Assembly: GCF_000373245.1 (NCBI RefSeq)
Contig: NZ_KB890739.1
Span: 721,099 to 785,098 of the forward strand
DNA: 64,000 nucleotides
Source of the DNA: Echinicola pacifica DSM 19836
GTDB taxonomy: Bacteria > Bacteroidota > Bacteroidia > Cytophagales > Cyclobacteriaceae
Direction of reading: 5' to 3'
The notes under the pieces are model-generated. The model was not told the DNA's origin. It made no database searches and worked only from the letters and a program-made list of their open reading frames with translations. The translations under genes and the position numbers were made by a program. Positions within the stretch are counted from its first letter, which is position 1. Every line of letters starts with the position of its first letter. Positions 36,501 to 45,780 of this stretch are shown in pieces.

Positions 36501-39500
36501 ATGAAGAATGAAAAGATGAAACAGTTTTTAGTTATTATAGCAATTTTAGCCGCAGGCATTATAGCCTCACCTGCTAGGGGAATGTCATTAGAAGGAGCAG
36601 TGAAGATCCAGCATGCTGATTCATTGATTTTGGGATTTCAGACTCCCCCGGCTCAGGCGAAGGCCCGTACCTGGTGGCATTGGATCAATGGAAATGTAAG
36701 TAGAGAAGGAATCACCGCTGACCTAGAGGCGATGAAGGAAGTAGGGATTCAAGAAGCACAGCTGTTCAATGTCGGTCATAACTTTCCCGATGGCCCTATT
36801 AGCTATTTGTCTGAGGAATGGTTAGAGCTTTTTCATTTTGCTGCCCAGGAAGCTCAGCGACTTGGCTTGGAATTGGCCTTTCACAATAGTGCGGGATGGT
36901 CTTCTAGCGGTGGACCTTGGATGAAGCCTGAGCATGCGATGCAGACGATCGTCTATACGGAGGTAGATCATATTGGAGGTACGACTTATGATGGGCGACT
37001 GCCACAGCCCAAAATTGTGCTGAACTATTATCAGGATATTGCGGTATTGGCCTTTCCTAAGCCTACTGAGGAGGTGCGCGTGCCGGACTTGGATTATAAG
37101 AGCCTTTCGGGACGGGTGAGAAATCACCTTACTCCAGACACCACTGCCATTTCTGCGGCAGGCATCATTCGTCAGGAGGACATTATTGATTTAAGTAACC
37201 TGCTTTCGGCTGACGGTTCTCTGGAATGGGATGCACCGGAAGGAGAATGGGTGATCCTGAGGTTGGGGCATACTCCCACGGGTACAGAAAATCACCCGGC
37301 AGTACGGGGAGGGCAAGGTTTAGAATGCGATAAGATGAGTAAGGAAGCTGTGGATATATTCTGGCAAGGTGGACTCGCTCCCATTATAGATAAGCTAGAC
37401 ACTTTGATCGGGACGGTGGTGAATAATTGCCTTATTGACAGCTATGAGGTGGGTACCGCCAATTGGACTCCAGCCTTTGCCGGCGAGTTTGAGCAGTTAC
37501 GGGGTTATGATATGAAGATATATATGCCTGCCTTGGCCGGATATTATATAGATAGTGGCGAGGTGACTGAGCGATTTTTGTGGGATTTTAGAAGGACCAT
37601 TGGAGACCTAATGGCCAAAAACTACTATTCCCATTTCAGCAAACTATGCCATGAAAATGGCTTAAAATTCTCAGTTGAACCTTATTGGGGCCCCTTCGAT
37701 AATATGCAAGTGGGAGCCACGGGAGATATCGTGATGTGTGAATTTTGGAGTGGAGGTTATCCATTTTTTGACTCCCCAAAATTTGTTTCCTCCATCGCTA
37801 ATCTAAATGGAAATACCATTGTTGGCGCCGAGGCATTTACTGGCTTTGGCGGTTGGTTACAGCATCCTGCTATGCTGAAGTCCATTGGTGACCAGGCCTG
37901 GGCTCAGGGGATCAATAGATTTATATTCCATACCTATGTGCATCAGCCATGGAATATCGGGCCAGGTCTAACCCTCGGAGTTTGGGGAATTGACTTTAAC
38001 CGACTCAACACCTGGTGGCAGCAAGGCAAAGCCTTCCTGGAGTATATCAGTCGATCGCAGTTTTTGCTTCAGCAGGGCAGAACGGTGGCTGATGTATTGG
38101 TATTTACTGGCGATTCCTCACCAAATAACGCCTTGCTAATGCCAGAACTAAAGGCTCTAGGGTATGACTATGACCTCATAGGAGCCAATAAATTGCCTGA
38201 TCTGTCCGTAAAGGAGGGTGACATAATCACCAGCGTCGGAGGGCAATACAAGGTCCTATACCTGCCCAATACTTCCTGGATAAGACCAGAAACGCTAAAG
38301 ATATTAGAGCAACTTGCCAAAAGCGGAGCTAAAATTATAGGGTCAAAACCTCTGAAATCCCCCAGTCTTACCAATTATCCCCATGCTGACGGGCAGATTC
38401 AGCACATGGCGGAAGGTTTATGGGGCACAGGGCTAATTACTGAGGAGTCGGTGGAGGAGTATATTAGTACAGCCCTTAGCCCGGATATTAGAGTGGAGCA
38501 AGGAAATGAGGAAGACCTTAGTTTTCTACATAAAAGAACAAAAGATACAGATATCTATTTTATTGCCAATGCTCAGAAAAACAGCCGACGGGAAAAATTC
38601 CGATTTAGGATGCATGGTAAGCAGCCTGAGCTGTGGAATGCAGAGAGTGGAAAGATAGAAAATATAGCCGAGTGGAGAGAGAATGAGGATGGAACCCTTA
38701 GTATTCCCATTCATTTGGAGTCCGAGGAGGCCGTATTTGTGGTTTTTCGAAAGGCTATAGAAGCAGCCTATATTAGCGAGAGCTCCAGTGAGCTAAAAGC
38801 TCCTCAGACCAGGCCTTCGGCAAATATGCAAATTGTGAAAGCAGAATATGGTTCATTTTTACAGGAAGGATTAGTGGATGTCACGAGTGTGTTGAAGCAA
38901 AAAGTCCAAGGAGGCAAAATAGAAATAAATGCCAATAGGTTGCTCTGCGATTGCGATCCTGCCCAAGGCTATAAGAAGGAGCTTCGGGTAAAGTATAAAA
39001 TTGGGGATGAGTTGAAGGAGGTCTATCTCATGGAGAAAGAGACCATCATTATAGAAGCAGCCGAGGGGGATTTGGAAATTGTAAAAGGCGTATTTGGGAA
39101 ATTTAAGCCAGAGACCAGGGGCATTCCTGAGGATTTTCCTACCATAGATATCTCCCATAAGGTACAGGAAATGATTGCTGCGGGTAAAATGGAAATCCAT
39201 GTTTCTGATAAGTTGATTCCTGGCAAAATTGCTCTTGGGTCTTCAAAAACTCTAAATATCCACTATAAGGTAGATGGGGAAGAGCGTTTTATGTCTGTTC
39301 CCGACGGACAAGTGCTCAGTTTATCTCCTTATCGTCCTAATGATAGGCTTAAAGTTCAGCAGAAAAAGATATTCTGGGAAACTCCCTATCCCGGGGCCCT
39401 AAGCTTTACCAATTCTTCCGGAATTACCAAGACTGCAAAGGTAAAGTCTGTACCCCAGCCCATAGGGCTGGAGGGAGAATGGCAGGTTCGTTTTTCTGAT

Positions 39501-40037
39501 GGGGCATCAGAGGGGAAATCAATAGCATTTGATTCCTTATATTCCTGGTCCAAATCCTCCGATGAATCGATCCGATATTTCTCCGGAACAGCTATTTATC
39601 ATAAGCAATTTGAGTTGGAAGGGGACGATATAGACTCCGCCTCCTCCATGGAGTTGGATCTGGGAAATGTACTTGTGATTGCTGAGGTGAGCATAAATGG
39701 CCACAATTTAGGGCTGTTATGGAGAGCTCCCTATAAGGTCAATATAGAAGAATATGTTCTGGAGGGTACTAATACGATGGAGGTAAAAGTGACTAATCTT
39801 TGGCCCAATAAATTGGTGGGAGAGGAGCGATACGCCAAGGATATCGACCGCAAAGGGGCAGGCGTAAAAACACTGCCTGATTGGCTCGATGGAAAAACGG
39901 AGCGCAATAGCAAAAGATCCACCTTTGCAGCCTATAAGCACTGGCATGAGGATTCCGAATTACAGGTGTCAGGCTTGCTTGGCCCTGTCCTTATTCGCTC
40001 TTTCAAAGAAGTGGAAGTGATGGATTTGCAGGATTGA
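36501..40037 (+). CDS. GH106-family alpha-L-rhamnosidase-like glycoside hydrolase
   Basis: This 1178-residue precursor has a Sec signal peptide (residues 1 to about 30, ending ASPARG). The N-terminal half starts with ARTWWHWINGNVSREGI and EVGIQEAQLFNVG and keeps acidic barrel motifs (NNCLIDSYEVG, FSVEPYWGP, VGAEAFTGFGG), which match the GH106 pattern. The C-terminal quarter is a beta-sandwich (about residues 990-1100: GLEGEWQVRF). GH106 enzymes release alpha-L-rhamnose from pectin or ulvan-like polymers. A GGGAGGAAGA purine stretch just ahead supports ATG 36501. The next genes are a sulfatase and two further glycan-active proteins, which implies a sulfated rhamnose polymer. Confidence 0.83.
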   Translation: MKNEKMKQFLVIIAILAAGIIASPARGMSLEGAVKIQHADSLILGFQTPPAQAKARTWWHWINGNVSREGITADLEAMKEVGIQEAQLFNVGHNFPDGPISYLSEEWLELFHFAAQEAQRLGLELAFHNSAGWSSSGGPWMKPEHAMQTIVYTEVDHIGGTTYDGRLPQPKIVLNYYQDIAVLAFPKPTEEVRVPDLDYKSLSGRVRNHLTPDTTAISAAGIIRQEDIIDLSNLLSADGSLEWDAPEGEWVILRLGHTPTGTENHPAVRGGQGLECDKMSKEAVDIFWQGGLAPIIDKLDTLIGTVVNNCLIDSYEVGTANWTPAFAGEFEQLRGYDMKIYMPALAGYYIDSGEVTERFLWDFRRTIGDLMAKNYYSHFSKLCHENGLKFSVEPYWGPFDNMQVGATGDIVMCEFWSGGYPFFDSPKFVSSIANLNGNTIVGAEAFTGFGGWLQHPAMLKSIGDQAWAQGINRFIFHTYVHQPWNIGPGLTLGVWGIDFNRLNTWWQQGKAFLEYISRSQFLLQQGRTVADVLVFTGDSSPNNALLMPELKALGYDYDLIGANKLPDLSVKEGDIITSVGGQYKVLYLPNTSWIRPETLKILEQLAKSGAKIIGSKPLKSPSLTNYPHADGQIQHMAEGLWGTGLITEESVEEYISTALSPDIRVEQGNEEDLSFLHKRTKDTDIYFIANAQKNSRREKFRFRMHGKQPELWNAESGKIENIAEWRENEDGTLSIPIHLESEEAVFVVFRKAIEAAYISESSSELKAPQTRPSANMQIVKAEYGSFLQEGLVDVTSVLKQKVQGGKIEINANRLLCDCDPAQGYKKELRVKYKIGDELKEVYLMEKETIIIEAAEGDLEIVKGVFGKFKPETRGIPEDFPTIDISHKVQEMIAAGKMEIHVSDKLIPGKIALGSSKTLNIHYKVDGEERFMSVPDGQVLSLSPYRPNDRLKVQQKKIFWETPYPGALSFTNSSGITKTAKVKSVPQPIGLEGEWQVRFSDGASEGKSIAFDSLYSWSKSSDESIRYFSGTAIYHKQFELEGDDIDSASSMELDLGNVLVIAEVSINGHNLGLLWRAPYKVNIEEYVLEGTNTMEVKVTNLWPNKLVGEERYAKDIDRKGAGVKTLPDWLDGKTERNSKRSTFAAYKHWHEDSELQVSGLLGPVLIRSFKEVEVMDLQD

Positions 40038-40222
40038 TGATACGTGAAGTTTGGTTTCTGAAGATCTGAAGTAAAGGAATTCGGGAGATGAGTTGCTAGA
40101 GGAGGCATAGGAGACTTTATTATCTAAAATCTCCAAGGGCTGTTTTGGGAGGGCATACTACTGGTGTAAGTATCCCTGGCTGATAGTATAAATCGATTAA
40201 TTAATCTTAATAATTAAATAGA

Positions 40223-41683
40223 ATGAAACATGCCTTATTTGTTTTTATAGGAATTGTACTTTGCATGTCTTGCTCAGTAAGGGCCTTTGCGCAACCTTCT
40301 AAGCCTAATATTGTGTATATCCTTACCGATCAATGGCGGGCCTCTGCCTTAGGCTATGCAGGTGATCCGAATGTGATTACTCCCAATTTGGACCAGTTTG
40401 CTGAGGAATCTGTGAATTTTGCCAATGCGGTATCCGTGCTTCCTGTATGCACTCCCCATCGAGCTGCATTGATGACCGGGAGGTATCCCACCAGTACAGG
40501 GATGTTTTTGAATGACCTGTACCTGCCTGAAGAGGAGCTCTGTATGGCGGAAATATTCAAAGAAGAGGGTTATAATACGGCTTACTATGGAAAGTGGCAT
40601 CTGGATGGTCATGGCCGTGAGAATAATGTAGAGGTCGCTAGAAGACAAGGTTTCGATTATTGGAAGGCTTTGGAATGCTCGCATGATTACAACCATATGC
40701 CTTATTATGAAAACGATGACCCTAGGAAGAAATACTGGGAGGAATACTCCCCCTTTGCCATTGCCAATGATGCAGGACACTATATAGACCATCAATCCCG
40801 GGAGGAAGAGCCCTTTTTACTGGTGTTATCCATAGCCACGCCACATTTCCCCCACCATAGCGCCCCTGAGGAATTTAAAAACATGTACCCTAGAGAGGAG
40901 ATAATCCTTGCTCCGAATGTGCCTGAGGAGTTTAGGGAAAAAGCCTTGGATGAGCTACAAGGTTATTATGCACATTGTACGGCTACCGATAGAGCCATCG
41001 GGCAGGTGCTCGATAAGCTTAAAGCGGTGGGATTAATGGAAAATACAATAGTAGTCTTTTCGGCAGATCATGGAGAGCTGATGGGCGCACATGGCATTAG
41101 GCCATTTACAAAACAACTTGCCTGGGATGAATCCATCAATGTGCCCTTTTTAATTCACTATCCCTCTATCGGTCAGGCCAAAGGGGCAGTAGTTAATGCA
41201 CCCATTAATACTCCGGATATTTTACCCTCCTTGCTCGGTCTTGCTGGCATACCCATACCAGAAAGTATAGAAGGTGAGGACATGTCTCAACTGATGAAAT
41301 CACCTGATCCTGAGGTGGAAGGTGCCGCCTTGGTGATGAATTTATGCCCATTTACCAGGGAATATAAATTCCCTGAATACCGGGCTGTACGCACCAATCG
41401 CTATACTTATGTGAAGACTTTAGAGGGGCCGGCCATGCTTTTTGACAATGAAAATGATCCTTACCAAATGGATAATCTAGTGGATAAGGCCCATATAGCA
41501 GAGCTCCAAAAGGACCTTGATCAGGAGCTACATAGGTTATTGACCAAAATTAATGATGATTTTCATCCAAGAGAGTACTACCTGAAACGGTGGAACCTGG
41601 AACTGGATCCCTCTAAGTATGCGATCAACTATTGGCAGTTTGATAGCGGCGAAGGACGGGTTCAATCTCCTAAATTCCAATAA
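40223..41683 (+). CDS. S1-family formylglycine-dependent sulfatase
   Basis: The 486-residue exported protein (signal peptide ending at about residue 24, AFAQ) has the sulfatase active-site motif Cys76-Thr-Pro-His-Arg80 (CTPHRAALMTGRYP), in which the Cys must be oxidised to formylglycine by an anSME enzyme encoded elsewhere. Metal-binding DQWRAS near the N-terminus, GKWHLDGHG and the later FSADHGELMGAHG are all in place. It should remove sulfate esters from a glycan. It follows the GH106 gene after 185 bases and precedes the DUF5060 lipoprotein gene. Confidence 0.9.
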   Translation: MKHALFVFIGIVLCMSCSVRAFAQPSKPNIVYILTDQWRASALGYAGDPNVITPNLDQFAEESVNFANAVSVLPVCTPHRAALMTGRYPTSTGMFLNDLYLPEEELCMAEIFKEEGYNTAYYGKWHLDGHGRENNVEVARRQGFDYWKALECSHDYNHMPYYENDDPRKKYWEEYSPFAIANDAGHYIDHQSREEEPFLLVLSIATPHFPHHSAPEEFKNMYPREEIILAPNVPEEFREKALDELQGYYAHCTATDRAIGQVLDKLKAVGLMENTIVVFSADHGELMGAHGIRPFTKQLAWDESINVPFLIHYPSIGQAKGAVVNAPINTPDILPSLLGLAGIPIPESIEGEDMSQLMKSPDPEVEGAALVMNLCPFTREYKFPEYRAVRTNRYTYVKTLEGPAMLFDNENDPYQMDNLVDKAHIAELQKDLDQELHRLLTKINDDFHPREYYLKRWNLELDPSKYAINYWQFDSGEGRVQSPKFQ

Positions 41684-41853
41684 TTTATCATTAACTTATG
41701 TCCCTTATGCAGTTTTCAGGTAGCAAGTAGAATAGTGTGGGCAATAGAGTTGATAATGGGAGTGGATAGAGGATTGTATTGGAAGTTAGAATTAATTAAT
41801 GGTCGCTAAACAACGAGAATTAACCTAATAAATACAATAAACCAAAATTAACG

Positions 41854-43671
41854 ATGAAGCTTAGAATTTATGTAGTGATGATTGCGGCCATGCTGATGTC
41901 CTGTACCAAGGCCCCAGAGATCAGCGGGGAACTAAAAGTGTGGCATAAGGTTACGCTGACCTTTACGGGGCCCGAATCGAGTGAAACAGCCAGTCCTAAT
42001 CCCTTTGCAGATTACCGGCTGGACGTCACCTTCAGCCAAGGGGAAAAATCCTTCAAAGTACCCGGATACTTCGCTGCGGATGGCAATGCCGCCATTACCT
42101 CCGCCAGCGAGGGAGATAAATGGAGAGTGCATTTCTCCCCCGATGCCCCTGGAAACTGGGAATATCAGGTGTCATTTAAGAAAGGTAAAGACATCGCCGT
42201 AGTGGATGGCGAAGGTGAAAGCGCCGGGTTCATGGATGGGGAGAAGGGCTCTTTTGAAGTGGCAGAATCCGACAAGTCCGGGGCAGATCTTCGTGCCCAC
42301 GGCCGACTAAAATATGTGGGAGAGCATTACCTGCAATTCAGTCAGTCAGGAAATTATTTTGTGAAATTCGGGGTGGATGCGCCGGAGAATTTGTTGGCTT
42401 ATTATGAGCTAGATAATACTCCAAATGTAGGGGAAAGGCTTAAGAAATGGGAGGATCACGCTCAGGATTATCATGAAGATGCTAAGCCGTACCTATGGGG
42501 CGCTGACCAACAGAAGGGCAAAAATATCCTTGGAGCGATCAATTACCTGCATACCAAAGGCCTAAATGCTTTTTCATTTTTGACTTTCAACGTGGATGGG
42601 GATGACCGTAATGTTTTTCCTCATTTGCTGAAGGTTGATTTGGCCGAATATGAAAATTTTGCCAAGGAGAAAAAGAACCCTAAAGTGTGGGAAAACCAGG
42701 TCATCCATGATCGCTTTGATGTGTCTAAGATGGACCAGTGGGAGCAGATATTCTCTTACGGGGACATGAAAGGCATGTTTTTACATTTCAAAACTCAGGA
42801 AAACGAAAACGACCAAAAGATGGACGGTGGGTCCCTGGGCCGGGAGCGCAAATTATATTACCGTGAGCTGATAGCGCGGTATTCTCATCACTTAGCCCTC
42901 AACTGGAATTTGGGTGAGGAGGATACGAATACCTTGCAGGAGGTGAGGGATTTTGCGAGTTATTTTGCAGATAATGACCCCTATAAAAATATCGCTGTGG
43001 TACATACCTTCCCAAATGATCATGATAAATATTACCAGCCGCTGGTGGATCAAAAGACGGATGTGCTGGGGTTTTCGGTGCAAACCAATAAACCAGACTT
43101 TAGCCGGGTGCATGAAGTGACCAACAAATGGGTAAAAGCTTCCTCCGCTTCTGGCCGCAAATTAGTGGTGGCCGTCGATGAGCCTGGCGATGCAGTCCAT
43201 TCATTGGTGCCTGATACAGATAATCCTGACCATGATAATGCTCGGATAAATGCACTGTGGGGCACTCTTATGGCTGGAGGCTATGGCGTAGAATGGTATT
43301 TTGGCTATAAACATGCCCATTCCGATCTTACCTGCGAGTCATGGAGGAGCAGAGAGCTGTTCTGGGATCAAGGTAAAGTGGCCATGGATTTCTTTAATAA
43401 TAATGACCTTCCTCTGATTTACATGGAAAATATGGACGAGATGACCGCTGCTGAAAATGATTATGTTTTTGGCAAAACAGGTGAAATTTATCTGGTTTAC
43501 CTGAAGGAAAAGGGAACTGTTCAGATCGATCTTCCCGATGTAGGCTATAGAAGTTTATGGCTCAATCCTAAAACGGGAGATCAAATCAATGGAGAGGGTG
43601 AAACAAGCATCGAGGAACTAGAAATGGATAGCCCCTTTGAGCAAGACGCATTATTGTATTTGTATAAATGA
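41854..43671 (+). CDS. DUF5060 domain lipoprotein, predicted glycoside hydrolase
   Basis: The 605-residue precursor has a lipobox LMSC at residues 14-17, so it is a lipoprotein, probably surface-exposed. The N-terminal ~100 residues (HKVTLTFTGPES, PDAPGNWEYQV) match DUF5060. A TIM-barrel-like middle (about 150-510) contains NLGEEDTNTL, VAVDEPGDAV and GGYGVEWYFGYKHAH, where the acidic residues could be catalytic. The last ~90 residues resemble the small C-terminal beta-domain (YLKEKGTVQIDLPD). This class is annotated as putative collagen-binding or glycan-active; the substrate is not known. Neighbours (GH106, sulfatase, lyase-like) point to a marine polysaccharide. Confidence 0.77.
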   Translation: MKLRIYVVMIAAMLMSCTKAPEISGELKVWHKVTLTFTGPESSETASPNPFADYRLDVTFSQGEKSFKVPGYFAADGNAAITSASEGDKWRVHFSPDAPGNWEYQVSFKKGKDIAVVDGEGESAGFMDGEKGSFEVAESDKSGADLRAHGRLKYVGEHYLQFSQSGNYFVKFGVDAPENLLAYYELDNTPNVGERLKKWEDHAQDYHEDAKPYLWGADQQKGKNILGAINYLHTKGLNAFSFLTFNVDGDDRNVFPHLLKVDLAEYENFAKEKKNPKVWENQVIHDRFDVSKMDQWEQIFSYGDMKGMFLHFKTQENENDQKMDGGSLGRERKLYYRELIARYSHHLALNWNLGEEDTNTLQEVRDFASYFADNDPYKNIAVVHTFPNDHDKYYQPLVDQKTDVLGFSVQTNKPDFSRVHEVTNKWVKASSASGRKLVVAVDEPGDAVHSLVPDTDNPDHDNARINALWGTLMAGGYGVEWYFGYKHAHSDLTCESWRSRELFWDQGKVAMDFFNNNDLPLIYMENMDEMTAAENDYVFGKTGEIYLVYLKEKGTVQIDLPDVGYRSLWLNPKTGDQINGEGETSIEELEMDSPFEQDALLYLYK

Positions 43672-43698
43672 TTTCTGTAGGGAAACCCCAATGCCCTA

Positions 43699-43736
43699 TA
43701 AGCTTGCTCTTCTTCCAAGCAAGAAGAGCAAGCTTA
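43699..43736. repeat. Perfect 16-bp inverted repeat behind the DUF5060 gene
   Basis: TAAGCTTGCTCTTCTT (43699-43714) and its exact complement (43721-43736) flank a 6-nt loop. No T-run follows, so it is not a classical terminator. It may be a 3'-UTR stem that protects the upstream mRNA. Confidence 0.7.
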
Positions 43737-43844
43737 AACCCTGTCTGGGAGAGGGCTTATTTGTCAACTAGTTCGGGGGAAAAACAAGTAAAATTTATTT
43801 AACCTTAGTCTGAAAAATCCTCGTTTACCACTCACGGACAAACT

Positions 43845-43887
43845 AAACCCAAGCCGCTATTTCAGCATCTTGGGTTTTTTATTTTTG
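43845..43887 (+). terminator. Intrinsic terminator
   Basis: AAACCCAAG (43845-43853) pairs with CTTGGGTTT (43869-43877) around a 15-nt loop and is followed by TTTATTTTT. It lies 170 bases behind the DUF5060 stop. Confidence 0.72.
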
Positions 43888-44508
43888 GTTAAAAAATAGT
43901 AGCCATATCGCCCGATTTTTTTATAAAACCTAGTAAGATACAGGATGCTGATTATAATGTAAATGGGTAATATTGGTAGATGATCATTTGAAAAACAATA
44001 GTGTAGATATTGGAGAGGAAAGAGTATTCGCTCCTGTTTCTTCAAAATGGTAATGTCCTTGACCCTGATTTTCGGCAGGATATTTAATCGGTAATAAAGA
44101 AAAATAAAGCTACCTCCTGCGCGCCTTCGCAGATTATTTCTGCTGGGTTCCTGCGATCCATATTCTTGTGGGTTTCACATAGCTCCATTCCCTCTTTTTA
44201 TTCTTTCGCTTGACAAATTGCCAGCTGATTTGAAAAGACTCCTTTCTCAAAATTGAGCTGGGAGAAGTCTGCACCATTGCTATTTGCAATTGCAAAAAGA
44301 GCTGGGCTCAAAAGCATAAGAGAGGAGGAGCTGGAAGTAAATGCCAATTGAAATAGGACTTGGAGGCCACAGCCTAGCCTAGATGAGTTTCACACAGTAT
44401 TGACCAAAATGATGCAATCGCTGTTTTAGGGAACCCAGAGGGCAATGTTCGCCCACTGGGAGGGTTCCGGATAATAATAATAAACCTAATTAACCAAAAT
44501 TAAAAATC
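43888..44508. other. Intergenic region before the lyase-like gene
   Basis: About 620 bases. No gene was recognised; a 62-codon minus-strand frame at 43857-44045 is lysine/tyrosine-rich and overlaps the terminator, so it is rejected. A promoter for the gene at 44509 should lie near the end but none fits the consensus. Confidence 0.4.
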
Positions 44509-45468
44509 ATGAAATCAACATTGAATTTAAGTGCCTTAGTGTTTTCCACTTTACTTTTTAGTGCGACATGTGCCTGCGTACAGGAAGAAGTACCGATAGA
44601 GCAGGAGGGCGAAGTTAAATTATTGACGATGACAAGCCAGCAAAATGCCTCCTTTAAAGGATGGAATCCCACCTGGGCCAACCTGATCGGTAATGAGCCG
44701 AGAGCGATTACCAATGCTGAGCAAGCAGCCTTGAGAAATAAAGTGGCCAATGGGACGATCGATACCGATGGGACCTTGGTGGATGTGCCAAATTCTACGA
44801 TTGAAACTACCGGTACGGGCAGTCGATCGGTAATGCCAGATAGCCAAATGAGATGGCATAATCCTCTCAACTCCCAGGTGACGGATCCTAATGAAAATAG
44901 CCGATGGTACCAAAAGGATGGCAATACCCAAGTATTTAGAGTATTCCCCGGAGATGAAAACTGGCAAAATTCACGGGTTGGTGCAGCGAGAAGTGAAGCA
45001 TATGCCCCTGATCTTGGAATCCGAAGGGATGATGATCAGGTGATGACTTTCTCCGCTCGCTACCATATCGCTGCCAATAATGGCTCCAAAGATGTCAAAA
45101 TCTTTCAGTCCAAAGCTACGGCCGCTGGCGGATTTGACCCCGCTTGGGGAGTGGCGCTGCATGTCACCGCAGCTGGAAGTATAGATATAATCAAACGTGG
45201 GCTCACCTGGAGCGAAAATGAACGAATAGTCACAGGCAAAACCGCTGGCCAGAGCTTCAACCTGCGGGTGACTGATGATGGATTTAATTATAAAGTATTT
45301 ATTGACAATGTGGAAAAAGCCGCTGGCTCCTGGGATCGGGGAAACCTCAAATCCGTATGCCGCTGGGGCGCTTATGTCCAGGGAGGCAGTAGTGGCGTGC
45401 TCACCGGAAGTGTAAGCGATCCGCAGATCGTCTATATCAGTGGCGCCCAGGTGACCGTCACCCACTAA
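44509..45468 (+). CDS. Secreted jelly-roll protein, putative polysaccharide lyase
   Basis: The 319-residue precursor has a signal peptide with a cysteine-rich end (LLFSATCACVQEE), consistent with a lipoprotein though the lipobox is not canonical. From about residue 110 the sequence looks like a concanavalin-like beta-sandwich: MRWHNPLNSQV, RVGAARSEAYA, VMTFSARYHIA, DVKIFQSKA, WGVALHVTAAGSID and FNLRVTDDGFNYKVFIDN. This strand pattern, with a conserved Arg-Glu in the second strand, is that of jelly-roll polysaccharide lyases. I cannot assign a family. Its place behind the rhamnosidase, sulfatase and DUF5060 genes supports a role in glycan cleavage. Confidence 0.6.
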   Translation: MKSTLNLSALVFSTLLFSATCACVQEEVPIEQEGEVKLLTMTSQQNASFKGWNPTWANLIGNEPRAITNAEQAALRNKVANGTIDTDGTLVDVPNSTIETTGTGSRSVMPDSQMRWHNPLNSQVTDPNENSRWYQKDGNTQVFRVFPGDENWQNSRVGAARSEAYAPDLGIRRDDDQVMTFSARYHIAANNGSKDVKIFQSKATAAGGFDPAWGVALHVTAAGSIDIIKRGLTWSENERIVTGKTAGQSFNLRVTDDGFNYKVFIDNVEKAAGSWDRGNLKSVCRWGAYVQGGSSGVLTGSVSDPQIVYISGAQVTVTH

Positions 45469-45520
45469 CTAGTCCTTAAACCCTCACATTTTCCGGAAAT
45501 TCCTTCGAACAATTTTAAAC

Positions 45521-45557
45521 AAAAAACCATCCCCTTCTTGGGCGATGGTTTTTTAGT
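45521..45557 (+). terminator. Intrinsic terminator
   Basis: AAAAAACCATC (45521-45531) pairs perfectly with GATGGTTTTTT (45544-45554). It ends the lyase-like gene's transcript. The remaining ~225 bases to the next gene contain nothing recognisable. Confidence 0.83.
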
Positions 45558-45780
45558 TTTAGCTCAAATTAAATTCTAACAGCCTCTTATTTACTTCTTA
45601 TAATGGCAGAAATAATTGATCGAGTGAAAATCACATGGCCATTACCAATTTTTGTTTTAAACCTACAAGTGACTGAATACCCATCATCTTCTCATTAAAT
45701 GATTTTATTGAACCAAAAAATAAATTTCAATTCAGGGTAGAAACCTGCTCAAAGGGAACTATTGGATCCTTAAAGGCCAA

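Noticed and set aside
43857-44045. 62-codon minus-strand frame behind the DUF5060 gene
   Set aside because: It overlaps a strong terminator and has biased Tyr/Lys/Ile content from AT-rich DNA.
44490-45465. Long minus-strand frames over the lyase-like gene
   Set aside because: They mirror the plus-strand gene, which has a signal peptide and a coherent domain pattern.
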